Source: Pseudisothecium myosuroides
Lineage: Eukaryota > Streptophyta > Bryopsida > Hypnales > Lembophyllaceae
Direction: 5' to 3'
Assembly: GCA_951799445.1 (NCBI GenBank)
Contig: OX637293.1
Span: 5,766,001-5,830,000, forward strand
Length of the DNA: 64,000 bases
In this document: positions 21,566-34,500 of the stretch, in pieces
How the letters are laid out: every line of letters begins with the position of its first letter
Numbering within the stretch: the first letter of the stretch is position 1
The notes under the pieces: generated by a model
Database searches by the model: none
Told to the model about the DNA's origin: nothing
Seen by the model: the letters and a program-made list of their open reading frames with translations, nothing else
Made by a program: the position numbers and the translations under genes

Positions 21566-24500
21566 TCATGAATAGTGGCACTCAAGCTCTTTAGCTGCTG
21601 CTTGTTCCGCCATTTGTTGCACCATATCTCGAACAACCATTTGGCCAAGAATTTGGCGCCGAATGCCCCACCTCTGATTGCCAGGTTCAATAGAGATTGC
21701 ATCCTCAGCTGAGCCTTTCTTATTTGGCATGCTTAAGGCTCCCATGGCGAAAAGTTTCTTCTTCTTCTGCTCGATTTCGGCACACAAGTCATGGTATTTC
21801 TTCTTCAGAGCTTCGAACTCCTTCTCTCCAATCTCAATATCCTCTCTTTGGTAGTCCATGTCGTCCAGCATCATTGGCGAAGTGACGCTCACAAAGTTTT
21901 TCTGCGAGATTAAAAACGTGCAGCAAATTAGCCTGGGATAAATAAATACTGTGACCAATATTACCGTAATGAGATAACTCTGTTTCCATTTCAGGGTAGT
22001 GGACCTGTAGAGCGTCCTTTTTGCGTTTAATGGCCATGATTGATGACTTGAGCCTGGACGTCTTTATTCTCGAGCTATGCAAAGTCTTGTCATCGTTTGC
22101 CAGGCCTTCTCCATCCACCTGAACAGACGCATTTTTGCAAGTACAAAATTCAAAATATCTGCAACGAAGTGCTACAACTATTGCTACTGCTGGTGCATCT
22201 CTCGAGCCCAATAGGTAAACCAAATATGAAAATATTTTTTCATTGAGCATAGGGCCTATTGTTAGATTGGTAAACATTAATTATTCTTGTCAGTGATTGA
22301 AAGGGGATTCCAGTACACATAAGTATGTGCTATTTGGATATTGGAGTTATGCATCAATTCAAAACTATTTCAGATTTGTGATTGAATCACCAAAGAAAGG
22401 CTTGCCAACACCTATTTTAGATAATAGATTCACCTTCTTTTCGAATTCAAATCAATACTATCACTTCGAATGAATTAAGTAAAACTGTACTGTATGCAAA
22501 AGATATGAAGATTCAAAGGTTTTTTTCGCAAATGACCTCAAACTAATACAAGATCAGCGGTTTACATATCATTATTCACCTGTGATGAAAGTTCATAAAA
22601 TTATTAACCTGCACATGATTTGTCCACAAATTTGAACAACTCAGTCTGTGATAGTTTACCAAGGTAAGACGATCGGTTTGGTACCTTACAGGCCACAACA
22701 AGGAACTGTAGCTTTTCTCTCACGTGGGTGAGACAGTGCACCAATTGGGCTGTCTTTTTCTTCAAAGCTGACAAGGCTTCATTTTTCAAGTGAATCTGCA
22801 TCCATTGATAAGAAAAAACTCCAAGTTTTAAAGATGAAAACAGGGCTGAAAGAAATTGTTTAGAGGGTTTACAGTAAATTTGAACCCTGGAAGAGACTTC
22901 TGACAAGCACACGCACCCAAAGTTCAATCAGAACATTGCAAATACCTTGGGCCTAGCTGCTAATTCAATGAACAATCAGGGAATCAGCATGCTCCAATTC
23001 TCTCATACATGTCTCTAGTTCACATCTTGAGTTCAAGTGTGAATGTGTTAGTTCTTAACCAACTATTGTAGGCACGTGTAGTTAATCCGTACTATCAACC
23101 ACAGTGCTACTACAGTGAAAAGGGTTAAGTGGTCAGCACTGCTCCAGAATGTCATGTAGGTTCCGCAACGAAGGTACGGATACGCACATATGCAGATCGG
23201 GATGCAGATGTAAGATTGTTAACTAGCCTTTGCATTCAAAGACTCGTTTTCCATCTTCAGTTGCTCATAGTCCACTGCGTGGAGGTTTCCCGTGTCAAGT
23301 TGAAGTTGGTCCTTCAGCTCCAGTTTATGCTCCAGTTTTGCAAGCTGACTTTTCAGCTGACGTCCCCTGACCCGAACTGTCTGCATTTCTGCAATAGTGT
23401 CCCGCTCCTCCTGCTCCAACTGTTCACCCCACAAACCAAGATGCAGGTCAAATGGTCTCCAAAACACACAGGCCACTCATCCAATGGCTGCATGTAACAG
23501 ATTTTCTGTAAAATTAAATTGCTTGAAAAACTTTTTGACAACATCATTAAGTTAAAGAATCTTACTCAAAAAGAGAATTCATGGGGAGGTCTTCCTATGG
23601 TCACAATGACCATACGGAGACCTCCCTAAGCGTTGTGTGAAGACCTTAGCAAGATCACTGACTAAAAAAATCTCCGCATGAATCATGGCAAAGATTCTAT
23701 TTATGATGATGCCTAAAACTTCTTGAAACAGTCTATCCTAATGTGGGTCATGGCATAGATTGGACGTCTGCTACTCTACACTAGAAGATATTTGGCAACC
23801 TACCTTGATAATAAGACAAGTTTCAGCCCACATATTACCAGTGCAAACCTACAGGCAATCTGTCTCCATGCTCAGTCTTCAACTTTGCATTGGTTACATT
23901 TGTAGTAGTCCGGTCTCAAGGACGATAGTTACCCTTAGGAGCACTCGTCTTGGTATTCTCTGTAAGGAGACGATGTCCCGTGAATGCCTGGCTGTCTGCA
24001 TAGCTGAAAAGAAATGCCATTAATCTTGCTTTCAAAGAGATCCACTTTAGATGTCAACAATCCATTGAAGAGGAAACCATAATTGAAAACATCTATGTAA
24101 GGTAGAGGATACTAAAACCGTTAGGGACCTGATCCGGTGCTGACCCCTGTTACCAACATCAACTAATTATTCATATGCTTGGATGACCTTCAATTAGCAA
24201 GTTGGGTGTGAGCATGACTTGGCTAAACATCTATGGCCACTGATCTTTGAACGGAATGGGGTCGTCTAATATCTCTTCAATAGTGGTCTACAACCTCCCA
24301 CTCTCTGATTCCATAAGAAATAATTATCAACTAAGTGGGAAAAATTTGATCTCAAGAGAGCTTGGCTTTTGTACTACCGCGAGAGATCTCTTCACATCTC
24401 CCAAAGAAATCACACTCGTACATATTGGATTGCATGCTTTAAGGTGACTGAAAGAGTATCCTCTACTTTAACTACTGGAAAAACAATCCACCGACACCAA

Positions 24501-26386
24501 ATGGAACTGAAAGAGATGTTGTAGGGGTCCACATACCGACCAAAAGTAATGAATCATCCCCTCATGGCGCGCAGCAGATTCATTCTGCTTCTCTTGAAGA
24601 CTGTCCCGTAAATCGTCAATCCTCTTGTCATAAACATCTTTGACCCTCTTGAACTCAATCTTCGCCTCTGTCCACTTTCTCAGGCGCTGTTGTGGCACCA
24701 CCAATAAGGCCATAAGCATGCAATAACAAAGAGTCCAAGCTAGCACGCAGAAACATGCAATTTCAGAATCGCTTTCCAAACTCTCAGAGGATCTAGAACT
24801 TTGCAGGGAAAAAATCATGCTGTGTGCAATTTGGTAACAAACCTGCAAATGGCTGAGCAAAAATTGCAAGATCTGACTTTTCTTATAGGAAATGTCAAAA
24901 TTCAAGAAATTCTGCTCTAAGAATGGAAAACACCAACACAAATTGAAATCTCTATGAAAGGGCTAGTATTTTGAGACGAGATTGTCAGGAGCTGGATTTG
25001 AAAACAAATGACAGAATTACGTGGCTAAACTTGCGAACTCTGACAGCCACTACTGAAATGGACGGCATGAATGCTGAAATGGGCTAGGGCTAGTGTTGCC
25101 ATACAACAAGGATGGCAATGAATGCTTCAATCTTCCTCCTCAGTTCCTACATGATGTTTCTAACAACCGCAATGGGAAGCTCACAAGCATTCTTGCAGCA
25201 TTGACAGGAAAAGAGCACGGGATCAACGTACAGCCTTGTAAGTCTCCTCTTGGCCTTCTAAGATGAACTGCTCAGTATTAAGAGAACGTCGCTTCTTTTG
25301 CAGAGTGCAGACCCGTCGTTGCAGCTCCGTGTTCTCCGACTTCAGTTCATGGATCTCGTCTTGTGTTGCCTGGATAGCAATCAAACAAGAAAAAGTTGCA
25401 ATCCAGGGGGAGAGATTTGGGAGCCACTCGAGGAAAACGTTGCAAATTGGAGCAGCTTGTAACCTCGATGATCATTTGAAGGCGAGCTTTCTCGATTAAA
25501 TGCCGCTCCTCTTCTGCTTTCCGCTCCTCCTCTTCGTTTCGCTTCTTCTCCTCTCTCTCTAATCGCATGCGCTCTGCTTCGACTCGGATGCGCTCCTCTT
25601 CTGCTCGGATCTTCTCCTCTTCTATTGCCTTGAGCTGCTCTTCCGTTAACTCGACTGGCACCGCAGGCTCTCCCTGACCACATTCTCAAAGAAAATATCA
25701 AGAGAAGGCCATACAGCTGGATGCCACAAATGTAAGTGCCATAGCCCATTCTGCAGCTCCCTAGTTCGTCCTCTGAAATTTACCATCCGGTTCAAGCATG
25801 GCGCATTTGGAAAGCGACATCGAACTAATTCCCTCTTGGTGTTCAGCTGCTGTTACTTGTGTCTTCTTCCACGTAACTGACAGGGTGATTCAAGTAAGTG
25901 AATAAATGTGGAATTTTAGGGTTAACCCATTGTTCAGCTCAAAGGTGGAGATTCTCAAAAGAAGATCATACAGCTGAATGCCACCACATGCAAATGTTGC
26001 CATAGCATCTAAATCGCCACCTTTGAATTTCAAAATCGGGTCATTGATTTAAGTAAGTGAATAAATGTGGCATTTTAGGGTTAACCCATTGTTCAGTTCA
26101 AAGGTGGAGATTTTCAAAAGAAGATCACACCGCAGAATGCCACCACATGCAAATGTTGCCATACCCATCTAAACTCGCCCCCTATGGATTTCAAAATCGG
26201 GTCACAATTTGAACCAGATTCACAACTGGCTCTCTCGTGATGCTTACCTGCTGTTGCTTGCAGCTCCTTCCACGCAAATGTAAAAAAGAGTATAATTCGG
26301 CATTTTAGGGTTTACGTAATTACCTCTGCTGCAGCATCTGGAGGAGCAACAGCATTCTCAGGCTTCGGTGGTTCGGGTTCCGCCAT
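21566..26386 (-). CDS. CCDC96/FAP184-like ciliary coiled-coil protein
   Basis: Eight exons, 5' to 3': 26386-26324, 25673-25464, 25369-25232, 24686-24537, 23419-23228, 22795-22685, 22118-22005 (or 21965), 21901-21566; about 437 residues. The acidic, Pro/Ala-rich N-terminus (MAEPEPPKPE) leads into a long E/R/K-rich coiled coil (residues about 30-90). A CCDC96/CCDC113-type domain follows: VDYEQLKMENESLNAK then IHLKNEALSALKKK, LTHVREKLQFL, and near the C-terminus TSPMMLDDMDYQ. Family members are axonemal proteins of motile cilia, found across ciliated eukaryotes and lost in flowering plants. Intron 5 needs a GC donor (AAG|GCTAGT); the nearest GT donor would give an early stop. At exon 7 the best-looking donor (ACG|GTAATA, 21965) throws exon 8 out of frame, while CAG|GTCCAC (22005) keeps it. 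The N-terminal exons are assigned by splice phase only. Confidence 0.72.
23578..23760. repeat. Intronic repeat with hairpin, also in the SAC gene
   Basis: In intron 4 of the CCDC96-like gene, GGGAGGTCTTCCTATGGTCA (23582) faces its inverted partner TGACCATACGGAGACCTCCC (about 23606), forming a short hairpin. Related sequence with TATGGTCATAGTGACCA and CTTGAAACAATCTA lies at about 40062-40130 in the SAC gene. It is probably a MITE remnant. Confidence 0.55.
25887..26204. repeat. Tandem duplication, period 159 bp, in intron 1
   Basis: Two adjacent copies (25887-26045, 26046-26204) share AAGTAAGTGAATAAATGTGG, TTTTAGGGTTAACCCATTG, GCCACCACATGCAAATGTTG and TTTCAAAATCGGGTCA. A more diverged, partial third copy may lie at about 25690-25790. 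All lie between the first two coding exons of the CCDC96-like gene. Confidence 0.8.
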
Positions 26387-27255
26387 GGCTGAATCTGAGG
26401 TTTTGATTACCAACTGATCATTGACATTGAAATGGAGTTGCAAGATTTCTTGTCCAATTGCACCTTCACCACGGATCCATCTTCCACGTTGTTAAATATC
26501 ACCACGATGTGTCAAGCGTAAACCCTAAAACAGCCCATTGATAAGAGTGTCCTGGGAGGATCTCCTCTGCAATTGAAGGGGAAAATTATACGGCAAGTGA
26601 GTGATATGCTTTCAAATGCAGTCGAAGATTTCTACCGGGTGCAATTGAAAGAAGCTTCAATTTTAATACCGATGAGACGTCATTCACGTAACAATGGATT
26701 GCCGAAAGCAGAGGTTCTCATAAGGCAAACAATTCATATGGCAGCCTCTGAGAAACCCTAATTATTAGTTGACACATCAGACACTGACACTGAAATCACA
26801 GAACTTCCACATGTATTTTTCCATATGGAAGTTGGAATTGGAAAACAAATTTCAAGTTTTCCGGGATTGGAATTGCTTTGGCGGATTTTCATGATATTTA
26901 ACACTTTCGTGTTAGCAGGGAGAAACTACATTTTTTAAAATTTTAAAATTTTTAAACATATGACCTTCGAGGGTTGCAACAAGGATTGACCTGACACTGC
27001 CATGGATATTTATGGACTTAATCCCTATCAAGACCAAGTGGAGGGACAAACCAACTCCTTGTGCGTCAGTACGAAGAGCCCCCACGCGAGCAACGTCTGC
27101 ATGGGAATGGAACCGGGAACCTCATGGATTCCAATGGAAGTCCGTACCACCTAGTTATCACCCAGGGTAGTTTAAGGTCATTGCGGACCAGAAACTACAT
27201 TTTAGGTTTCACATTGTCTTGTCAAATTGAAAGCAACCCCAAAGTTCAAGTCTAA
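26387..27255. promoter_or_regulatory. Upstream region of the CCDC96-like gene
   Basis: The first few hundred bases upstream of the minus-strand ATG (26386) have gene-like composition and probably hold the 5'UTR and promoter. No motif could be assigned. Short frames at 26573 and 27061 on the plus strand have no recognisable domain. Confidence 0.35.
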
Positions 27256-29056
27256 TGTTAAAATTAGATTTCTAGAAGTCGGAAACTTGCTCCCTCTACT
27301 TTTCAAATACTTCTCCCGATACTCGTACAAATAACCATAGACTTGCCTAGCCGGATATTTAATTTTCATTTTATTTCTCTCCTAGCCTTCTCCTAACTTA
27401 TGGATTTTGAGTAGCATGTAGGGCTAGTATTTTTGAGGGAATAGAATAACATTAGTTTTTTTTCAAGTGCACAAATGGGTTGTAATTTTGCATAAGATTG
27501 TCATTTTGAATCAATTATATAGGAAAAGTGAATATATTCTTGTCAATTCTCTTTTGGCAGAAAATAATTAGCAAATATTTTTGTGGAAGTTAGTTGAAGA
27601 GATTCAACTAAATTGGTTAATGAATAAAATTTTGTTTCACAATTTACCGCCAAAAAATGACTTGGCTTAGAGGTTAACAACATAGATACAAGAATTTCAA
27701 CATTTAGGGGGTGTAAATTTTCACCAATTCCATCCTAGTCAGTTTACGAAATTCATCAACTCGTTTGCATTGTAGAAAACTATATGATCCAAATAGACCA
27801 ATATAAATTAGAATGCTAGCAAAATTGACATTCTACTGCCAAATTGAATATTTTTTCAGAAAACTCGATAAGACAAATAATGATATTTTAAATATTCTTA
27901 GCAATTCTCTTTTTATCATACAATTTTTTTCCTAAAATTCCAAAATTTGGCATTTATTTTTACGATTATTTTGTACAAAATCTTTGAGCACAAATAGTAT
28001 AAATAAGCAATAGGTCTTTGCCACCAAATCTTTGCTATATAAACAATATGTAAAAATCCAAAAGAAATATGTTCACCACCCATACCTAAAATTGAATTGT
28101 TTGAAAGCCTTAGACCTAGTATATAAGAATGAACCGGCTCATCTTACACCAATCATTCTTATATAATATGTAAATTGTGGCACATTTTTATCCACACAAT
28201 TTTTCATTTTTTTGTATTAAATAACCTAATGACATCAAAAAATCTTTTCAATAAAGCCTTACAGTTTGATGAAACATTTTTGGCTTCATTCTATCTCCAT
28301 TTCTTGTTTTAAATTCAAATTGTATTACAATTTCATCCATTGCGTTTTTATCTGTATAATTTTCATTCATCGATTTTTACTAAATCCTAATAGAAGAAGT
28401 CATAGTTGAGAGACTTGTGATTTCTCCCCTCCCCCATCTCGTGAAAACATCAAATGTGTCAATTGCACAGAAAGTTGCATCCTATTGTTCTTGAATTCGG
28501 TAAAGTTTTGATATACGGTGAAAACAGATTATTACAAGGTACATTGTAGTTGATAAAACAAGACTATACTCTTTAAGATATACTGTAGTTGGTTCATAAA
28601 GGTACACCATATATTTGCACCAAAAATTCTGTTGAATAGGGATGGTCATCGTTGAGAACTCCATTATCCCTTCAATGACTAAGAAGCCCAAACCGGGCCT
28701 CATGTTTTTTTAAGCAATTTTGAAGAGTTTATTTGGAAATTTTTATTTATTTTAATAATTATTTATTTAAACTAATGCATGCAATGTTCTTCACTCAAGC
28801 TAATGATATAATAAAATTTTCCATTTAGATTATCCTTTCTACAATATGATCAATCAAAGTTTGCAACTTAAAATCATGAATTCTTAGTACGTAAAGGGTT
28901 AAGCATTGTAATTAGACAACACGAATCTACATATTGTAGTCTTGGAGAATGAAGAATAATAAATTTCCTTAATAGGGAGTCCCCCCAATGATAACCAAAC
29001 ATCCTTTCAATGAAACCTTCCAAATTGATTAATTTTTGTTGTCTTGTTTATGAGGT
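27256..29056. other. AT-rich intergenic, nothing recognised
   Basis: No frame with a recognisable domain; long AT-rich tracts only. Confidence 0.55.
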
Positions 29057-29257
29057 AGCTTTGTCCAATATCAATCTTTGACCTAATACCACCCAAATAT
29101 AGGGCTTTCATTGACTCTAAAGTAAAAATATAAAACTACAATATATGCCTTATTGTGAAGTTAAGGTATGTAATACTGGCATAGATTCTCATTCTAGCAT
29201 CAATGAGTGCCTTATATTTGGGTGGTATTAGGTCAGGGACTGATATTGGACAAAGCT
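29057..29257. mobile_element. Foldback element, about 200 bp
   Basis: The left arm AGCTTTGTCCAATATCA...CCTAATACCACCCAAATATA is inverted in the right arm TATATTTGGGTGGTATTAGG...TGATATTGGACAAAGCT. The arms are about 58 nt with few mismatches around a loop of about 85 nt. Non-coding; consistent with a MITE. Confidence 0.75.
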
Positions 29258-30290
29258 CAATACAAATGTTTTGGGTGCACTGTTGTTAGAATTTGATTTG
29301 ATTCAAACACCAACGACAAGGCTATAGGAAAATTTGAGATTTTTTGGAGCAACTTTTTGGCAATTCTATCTAAGCTTGGGGCAATAATTTGCCAAATCTT
29401 TTTTCTTATAATAAATTACATAACTTAAATGGATCAATAGGGATCAATTTTTGTTTAAATAGCAAGAATAGGCCTTCTCATCCAACCAAATTGATTCACA
29501 CCGGTAGTATGTAAAATCAAAAAAATTACATTAATAAAGCTACTTTAGCACCATGAGGTGAAAACATCCAAATTCATCCTTGTACTCATTCTTGACATAT
29601 AGACTTCTATTGAAAGTGTCTTCCAAAGTGCACCAGTCACAGTTAAGTATAGGGAAGGTTTAATTGATTCATGATTTCAATTGTTAATACTACAAAAGTA
29701 TTTTTTAAATTTTTTTATAGATAAAGGTGCTTTCAACTTTGTTGACTTGCTTATTTTGATGGTTTTGGATTTTTCCACCTCAATAGAAAACTCCAAATAT
29801 TGGCTGATTTGGCTTAAATAAATCTCTTTCAAGATACTTGATTGCTTGAGTCCGTGATAAATCTCTAGGATTTTTGTTTGAGCAGATTTTTACTAAAAGT
29901 GATGCAATTTTCTTATAGGGAACATTTGGCAAGATAAGCTTCCTTTTCAGTGGATGAAATTGCTAAATTGGTTCTGCCTCTGGTCACCCGGTGGTTCGCC
30001 GTTAGCTTCATAGGTTGCCTGGGATTTAGGTTTGAAAGCGCAGTTTGAAAATGATAAAAAGGAGTATATGCTTGGAAAGGTGTCTCAAAAAATATGTTTT
30101 TGCTGGGGACTTTGTCCTCAGGTTTTGTGTACTATTTCCCTTGTCAATGGAAATTGTCCATGTGTTTCAAGAAAAAAAAATGCTAAATTGGTACCAAATC
30201 ATCTCTCTATTTCAAATGAATGTACATTCTTTGGGATGGATAAACAAATTTTCATCCATATATTGCAGATTTCATCCATTTTCACGGATG
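29258..30290. other. AT-rich intergenic, nothing recognised
   Basis: No gene supported. The start of a 242-codon plus frame (30032-30760) lies here, but its first half is AT-rich and has no recognisable domain. Confidence 0.45.
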
Positions 30291-30760
30291 CAAACAGCTT
30301 CATCCCTCCACTGAAGATCGCCGGCTTTCTGCAATCTGCACTGCCCAAAACAAACGAAAAAAACCAACCCTGCGCGTCTCTCCCAACATCGCGGAGACCG
30401 CGAGATGCCGAGATTCGCAGCCCCCTCCCCCCCAAACAATCGCAAACGACGACGTCGGGCGGGAGTTTCGAAATATCCCCGAATCTCCATCTCCGGCGAA
30501 GTTTCTCCAAAGCATTTTCAGCTTTTCGCCTCAAAACCTGCCTCCCAAGTCCCAAACGAGTCGTCACTTGTCAGAGCTTGTCGCCGCCTCTTCAATTCGG
30601 CAGTCCACCTGGAAGTCCCAGTCCCAACCACAACGACAAGACGGAACGGATGCCAGCAAATGCATACGCAAATGCAATTTCGGTTCTACAAGTCAGTCTA
30701 AGTTACGGGCCATTCCGCAATTCCTCTTTGCCTTTTCTGCTTAGAGTCTTACCTTCCTGA
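30291..30760 (+). other. GC-rich patch with a long open frame, status unclear
   Basis: Composition rises sharply for about 450 bp. The plus frame ending at 30760 is open through it and reads as Ser/Arg/Pro-rich sequence, superficially like an organelle-targeting peptide. Open frames also occur on the minus strand (122, 72 and 71 codons), as expected of GC-rich DNA. No domain, splice partner or homologue is recognised. It may be a promoter or CpG-rich region, a 5'UTR exon of an unseen transcript, or a decayed exon. Confidence 0.25.
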
Positions 30761-31527
30761 CCACTGACAAATCCTCTGGCTGCGTGGATCCATTCGTGTC
30801 AGCCATTCGTGTCACACCTCAGTCCGTGGAGCTTGCAACAGCTGGATCTCTCCAGCTTTCGTACCTTAAGTTACCAACTGAGCTTCAATCAATTTGAAAA
30901 TGAGATGGAAGTTACCCAGGTTTCGGAATTCAGGCGGAGACATCGATGGATTTGAATTGGCAAACGGAGGGAGGAGTTCGCCAGTGTAATCGGGTTGCTT
31001 TCGTTTTTGGAGAAGTCGAAATGGGTTCTTTAGATTCTTTAGTTTAAGAGCTCTTTAGTTTCGAGAGGGGTACGCGGGATGTACGTGGAAGGTCGGACGG
31101 AGTGGTCCAGGCACGCAAACAGGTCGCAACAGGATTGTGACACAAGTACGTACTCTTTTGTCGTGACCCAATTTGTAGATTAGGCTTTTTCATCACTGCG
31201 GGTGGGCCAGGGAGGAGTCGTCGTGGGAGATTTAGTTGGTGGATGTCGGTGTAGCTTCGATCTCTTTCAGTTTCTTATATATGATCAGTGAGGAAATGGG
31301 TTGGAAAAGCAACCCTAATGCGATGGTTTGCACGGATTGGGAAGTAGGTTTGGAGTTGTAGAGCGTCGTGACGGTGTTGTGAATGTGCGGACTCTGTAAC
31401 CACGGCGCTGTAATTATCTGGAGTAGGTGTGAGGTTCTTGTTCTTTTGTGGTGAGGAGGTGTGAGGTTTAGGAGTCGTGGATCGGAGCAAATGACGTAGG
31501 AGCGTTTGAGTCTGGCGGTGGTGAGCT
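30761..31527 (+). promoter_or_regulatory. Upstream region and probable 5'UTR of the SAC gene
   Basis: Gene-like composition without AT-rich repeats leads up to the ATG at 31528. The minus-strand 97-codon frame at 31275-31568 overlaps the first exon and is a shadow. No core promoter element was assigned. Confidence 0.4.
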
Positions 31528-34500
31528 ATGGCTGCGAGTATTCGACGTAAGCCATTAGTTGAAAGCAACTCGGATCTGGATCCCAGGAGTTACTCTCTGG
31601 AGAATTTCACGCTCTACGAGACGCGAGCGGTATGTATCGACTCTTTTCCATTACTTATAGCGAGAATTCTAGATTGAGAATCTTCCTCTGGAATTCTTTC
31701 CCATGAGTCTCAAAGGATTTGTAGCGTACTCGTCGACTGCTTCTTTTTGTTTCTTAGTTTGTTGTCACGTTGCTTACGACTGACCGACCATAACATTTTA
31801 GAACGCAGAGGTTTCTTGCATTAGAGCTTTCGTGGCCGCACCTTTGTGGCGATTAGAAAACTGTTTTGTTTCGGTGAAAGTGTTATACTCTTCGAAGGAG
31901 GACTGACTGAAGTGCATTGTTGAATTGCTTGGTAGAAATACTATCTTGTTGGGAGGGACAAGACGAAGCAGCACTGGCAGGTGCTGAAGATCGACCGCAC
32001 CGAAGCGACAGAACTGAATTTGGTGGAAGATCCTGTGATTTACACCGAAGCTGAGTGCAAGCGGCTTCTGACGCGTGTTGCCGAGGGCAATAAACCCACT
32101 GGGGGGCTTCAACTTGTTACTAAAGCTTATGGCATCGTTGGTAAGTGAAAGCATCTGTAGTTTTGATAGAAGCATTGCTACTTAAACTCGATGAAATCTC
32201 TCAGGCTAATTATAGAGGCTTCTAAATTTCCATTTCAGGAAGTCCTGAAGAACCAGGAAGCCCGAGTTGGGCATCGTGGTTTTATTGTAGGTCACCTTGG
32301 GACTTTTTTGGTTTGGTTGTATTGGTTGTTATATGACCGTAAATCCTTGGTCCTTTAGGGGTTGAACTCAATGATTTGTTGTGTCAAGTTGTGTTATCAG
32401 TGTGCTGAGTGTAAACAATCATGTGGTGCTGATTTGAGCGTTGGCTTCCATGTGCATCGTTTCAGGGTTTATCAAGTTCATGGAGTCGTATTACATGATT
32501 TTGGTCACCAAGCGCCGGCAGATTGGATCAGTATGTGGGCATGCGATATATTGTATAGAGGAGAGCCAGCTCATAACTGTGCCACACCCGTCTGTGCAGA
32601 CTGAAGTATCGCATTCAAAAGTGGAGCTTAGGTTTGCTCTCTCTCTCTTGGATTTGTTTTCTTCAATTGATTTTCATCTGTTACTGTTGCTGGTTTCTTT
32701 AATTTGAACCTTGCATCTGCGCATCCTTCTCAGATCATCTTTGAAACAGGTACAAGAAATTGTTGTTAGGAATGGATCTTACCAAAGACTTCTACTTCAG
32801 TTACACGTACTGCATAATGCGAAACATGCAAGCAAATGTCCAGCCATTGGATGACGACCAGGTGCCATATGACAACATGTTTGTGTGGAATGCTTTTCTC
32901 ACGAGCGGTATCCGACTGGCTTTGAACAATACCCGGTGGACTGTTGCCCTTGTTCATGGCTTCTTTGAGCAGGTAACTGTCATTTCCTTTCCTCTTTCCC
33001 TCAAAGAACTATAGATATCTTGTTAGAACTCCTATCTGTTTCAGGATTCCAATTTTATTTTCTCCAATGCACCTCCGTGCTTTACGTAACACCATGGCAA
33101 CTCCGCAAGGGAAAAACATTGTTTGGTGGTTTAAGTGTATTCGCCTTGTTCAAATCCTCCAATAGATCGGCATACTTCTTTTATTGGACGAAGCAGTACA
33201 CATCTTGACTTAATGCAACGAAATATTTGTGTACTATAGAGTTAAGTTACAACTCTTCAATAGTATGTAGTATTACGAAATGTCTGCTACGAGTACTTGA
33301 GGAAAAGAACATGCAACTTCTTGAGCATTTCTGAAGATCTGATAGTAAATAATTAATTAATCTTTTTGATTAGTTTTCACTTTAGTATCTGGATTAATGT
33401 ATAGTAGTGACAACTGTTTCCTGGAGACCTCACGTTGCATCTTAAGCAGAAAGAATTTGTTTATGTTATTAGTGTCTGATATGTTGGAATAAATTATAAA
33501 CTGAGATCTTCCTGTTGCAGGAGAAACTATCAATTTTTGGACGCATATTTGTCATAACGCTGATTGGGAGACGGTCCCGACACTTTGCTGGAACAAGGTA
33601 AGTGCTTGTGCGAACCTTGGTATGCTTTGGCCCTGCATGATTTTACTAGAACTCATATCGAGTATACTAGCCCTAAAGTGCCTGAACAAAATCAGAAAGT
33701 TCGCTTTGGAAACTATAATCGATAATAATACCTTTCATAACATGCATTTATCGTTCTAATACGAAGGGCCTGAATTCTCCTTTTATCGGCATATATTGTT
33801 ACGATGCTTGGAGTTTCCTAAATGGTTCATTTGAACTTCTTTAGATATGGAATTTGCCATCTAGGCATTTAAGGTAAAATTATTTATTACTGTTCCGCCC
33901 CCGGTAATTTGAATTAAGCCTTCATTGTTGAATGTCTTCAACCTTTCACATTGTGCAATATGGCTGTAAAGTAACAGAGCCTTTACTGAATGATTTTGAG
34001 TCTTCTGACGGCGATTGAAAGATGCACATATATGACACTAAAATCTCTTTAAGTCTTGACTTTGGAAATTCGCAGAAATTACAAAAATTCTCCAAATGAG
34101 TTCTATTTTTGAAAAACTATGATTGTGCTTTGTTTTTAAATGAATAGTAACTTCTAATTGTGATTTTGACTCTATCTATGGATCCATTCCAGCTTAAATG
34201 AACGGGTTTATATAGTGCATTAGGGATGAGCATGAAATGAAGAGCTCCTTTTACTCACTCTCTGCAGGTACTTGAAGAGAGGTGTCAACAACAAAGGTCG
34301 CGTGGCGAACGATGTAGAGACAGAGCAGTTAGTTATGAATGAGGAGACTGGAATTGGGCGAGGCACTGGGCAAATTAGTTCCGTTGTGCAGCATCGGGGC
34401 TCCATCCCCCTTTTTTGGTCCCAAGAAATGTCACGACTGAGTCCCAAGCCTGATATCATACGTAAGTGCAGGTCACATAGGTCCCTAAGTACCTATGTTG

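Noticed and set aside
24468..24941. 157-codon minus frame as a single exon
   Set aside because: Only its middle (24686-24537) carries the coiled-coil family signal and is bordered by splice sites; the rest is intron.
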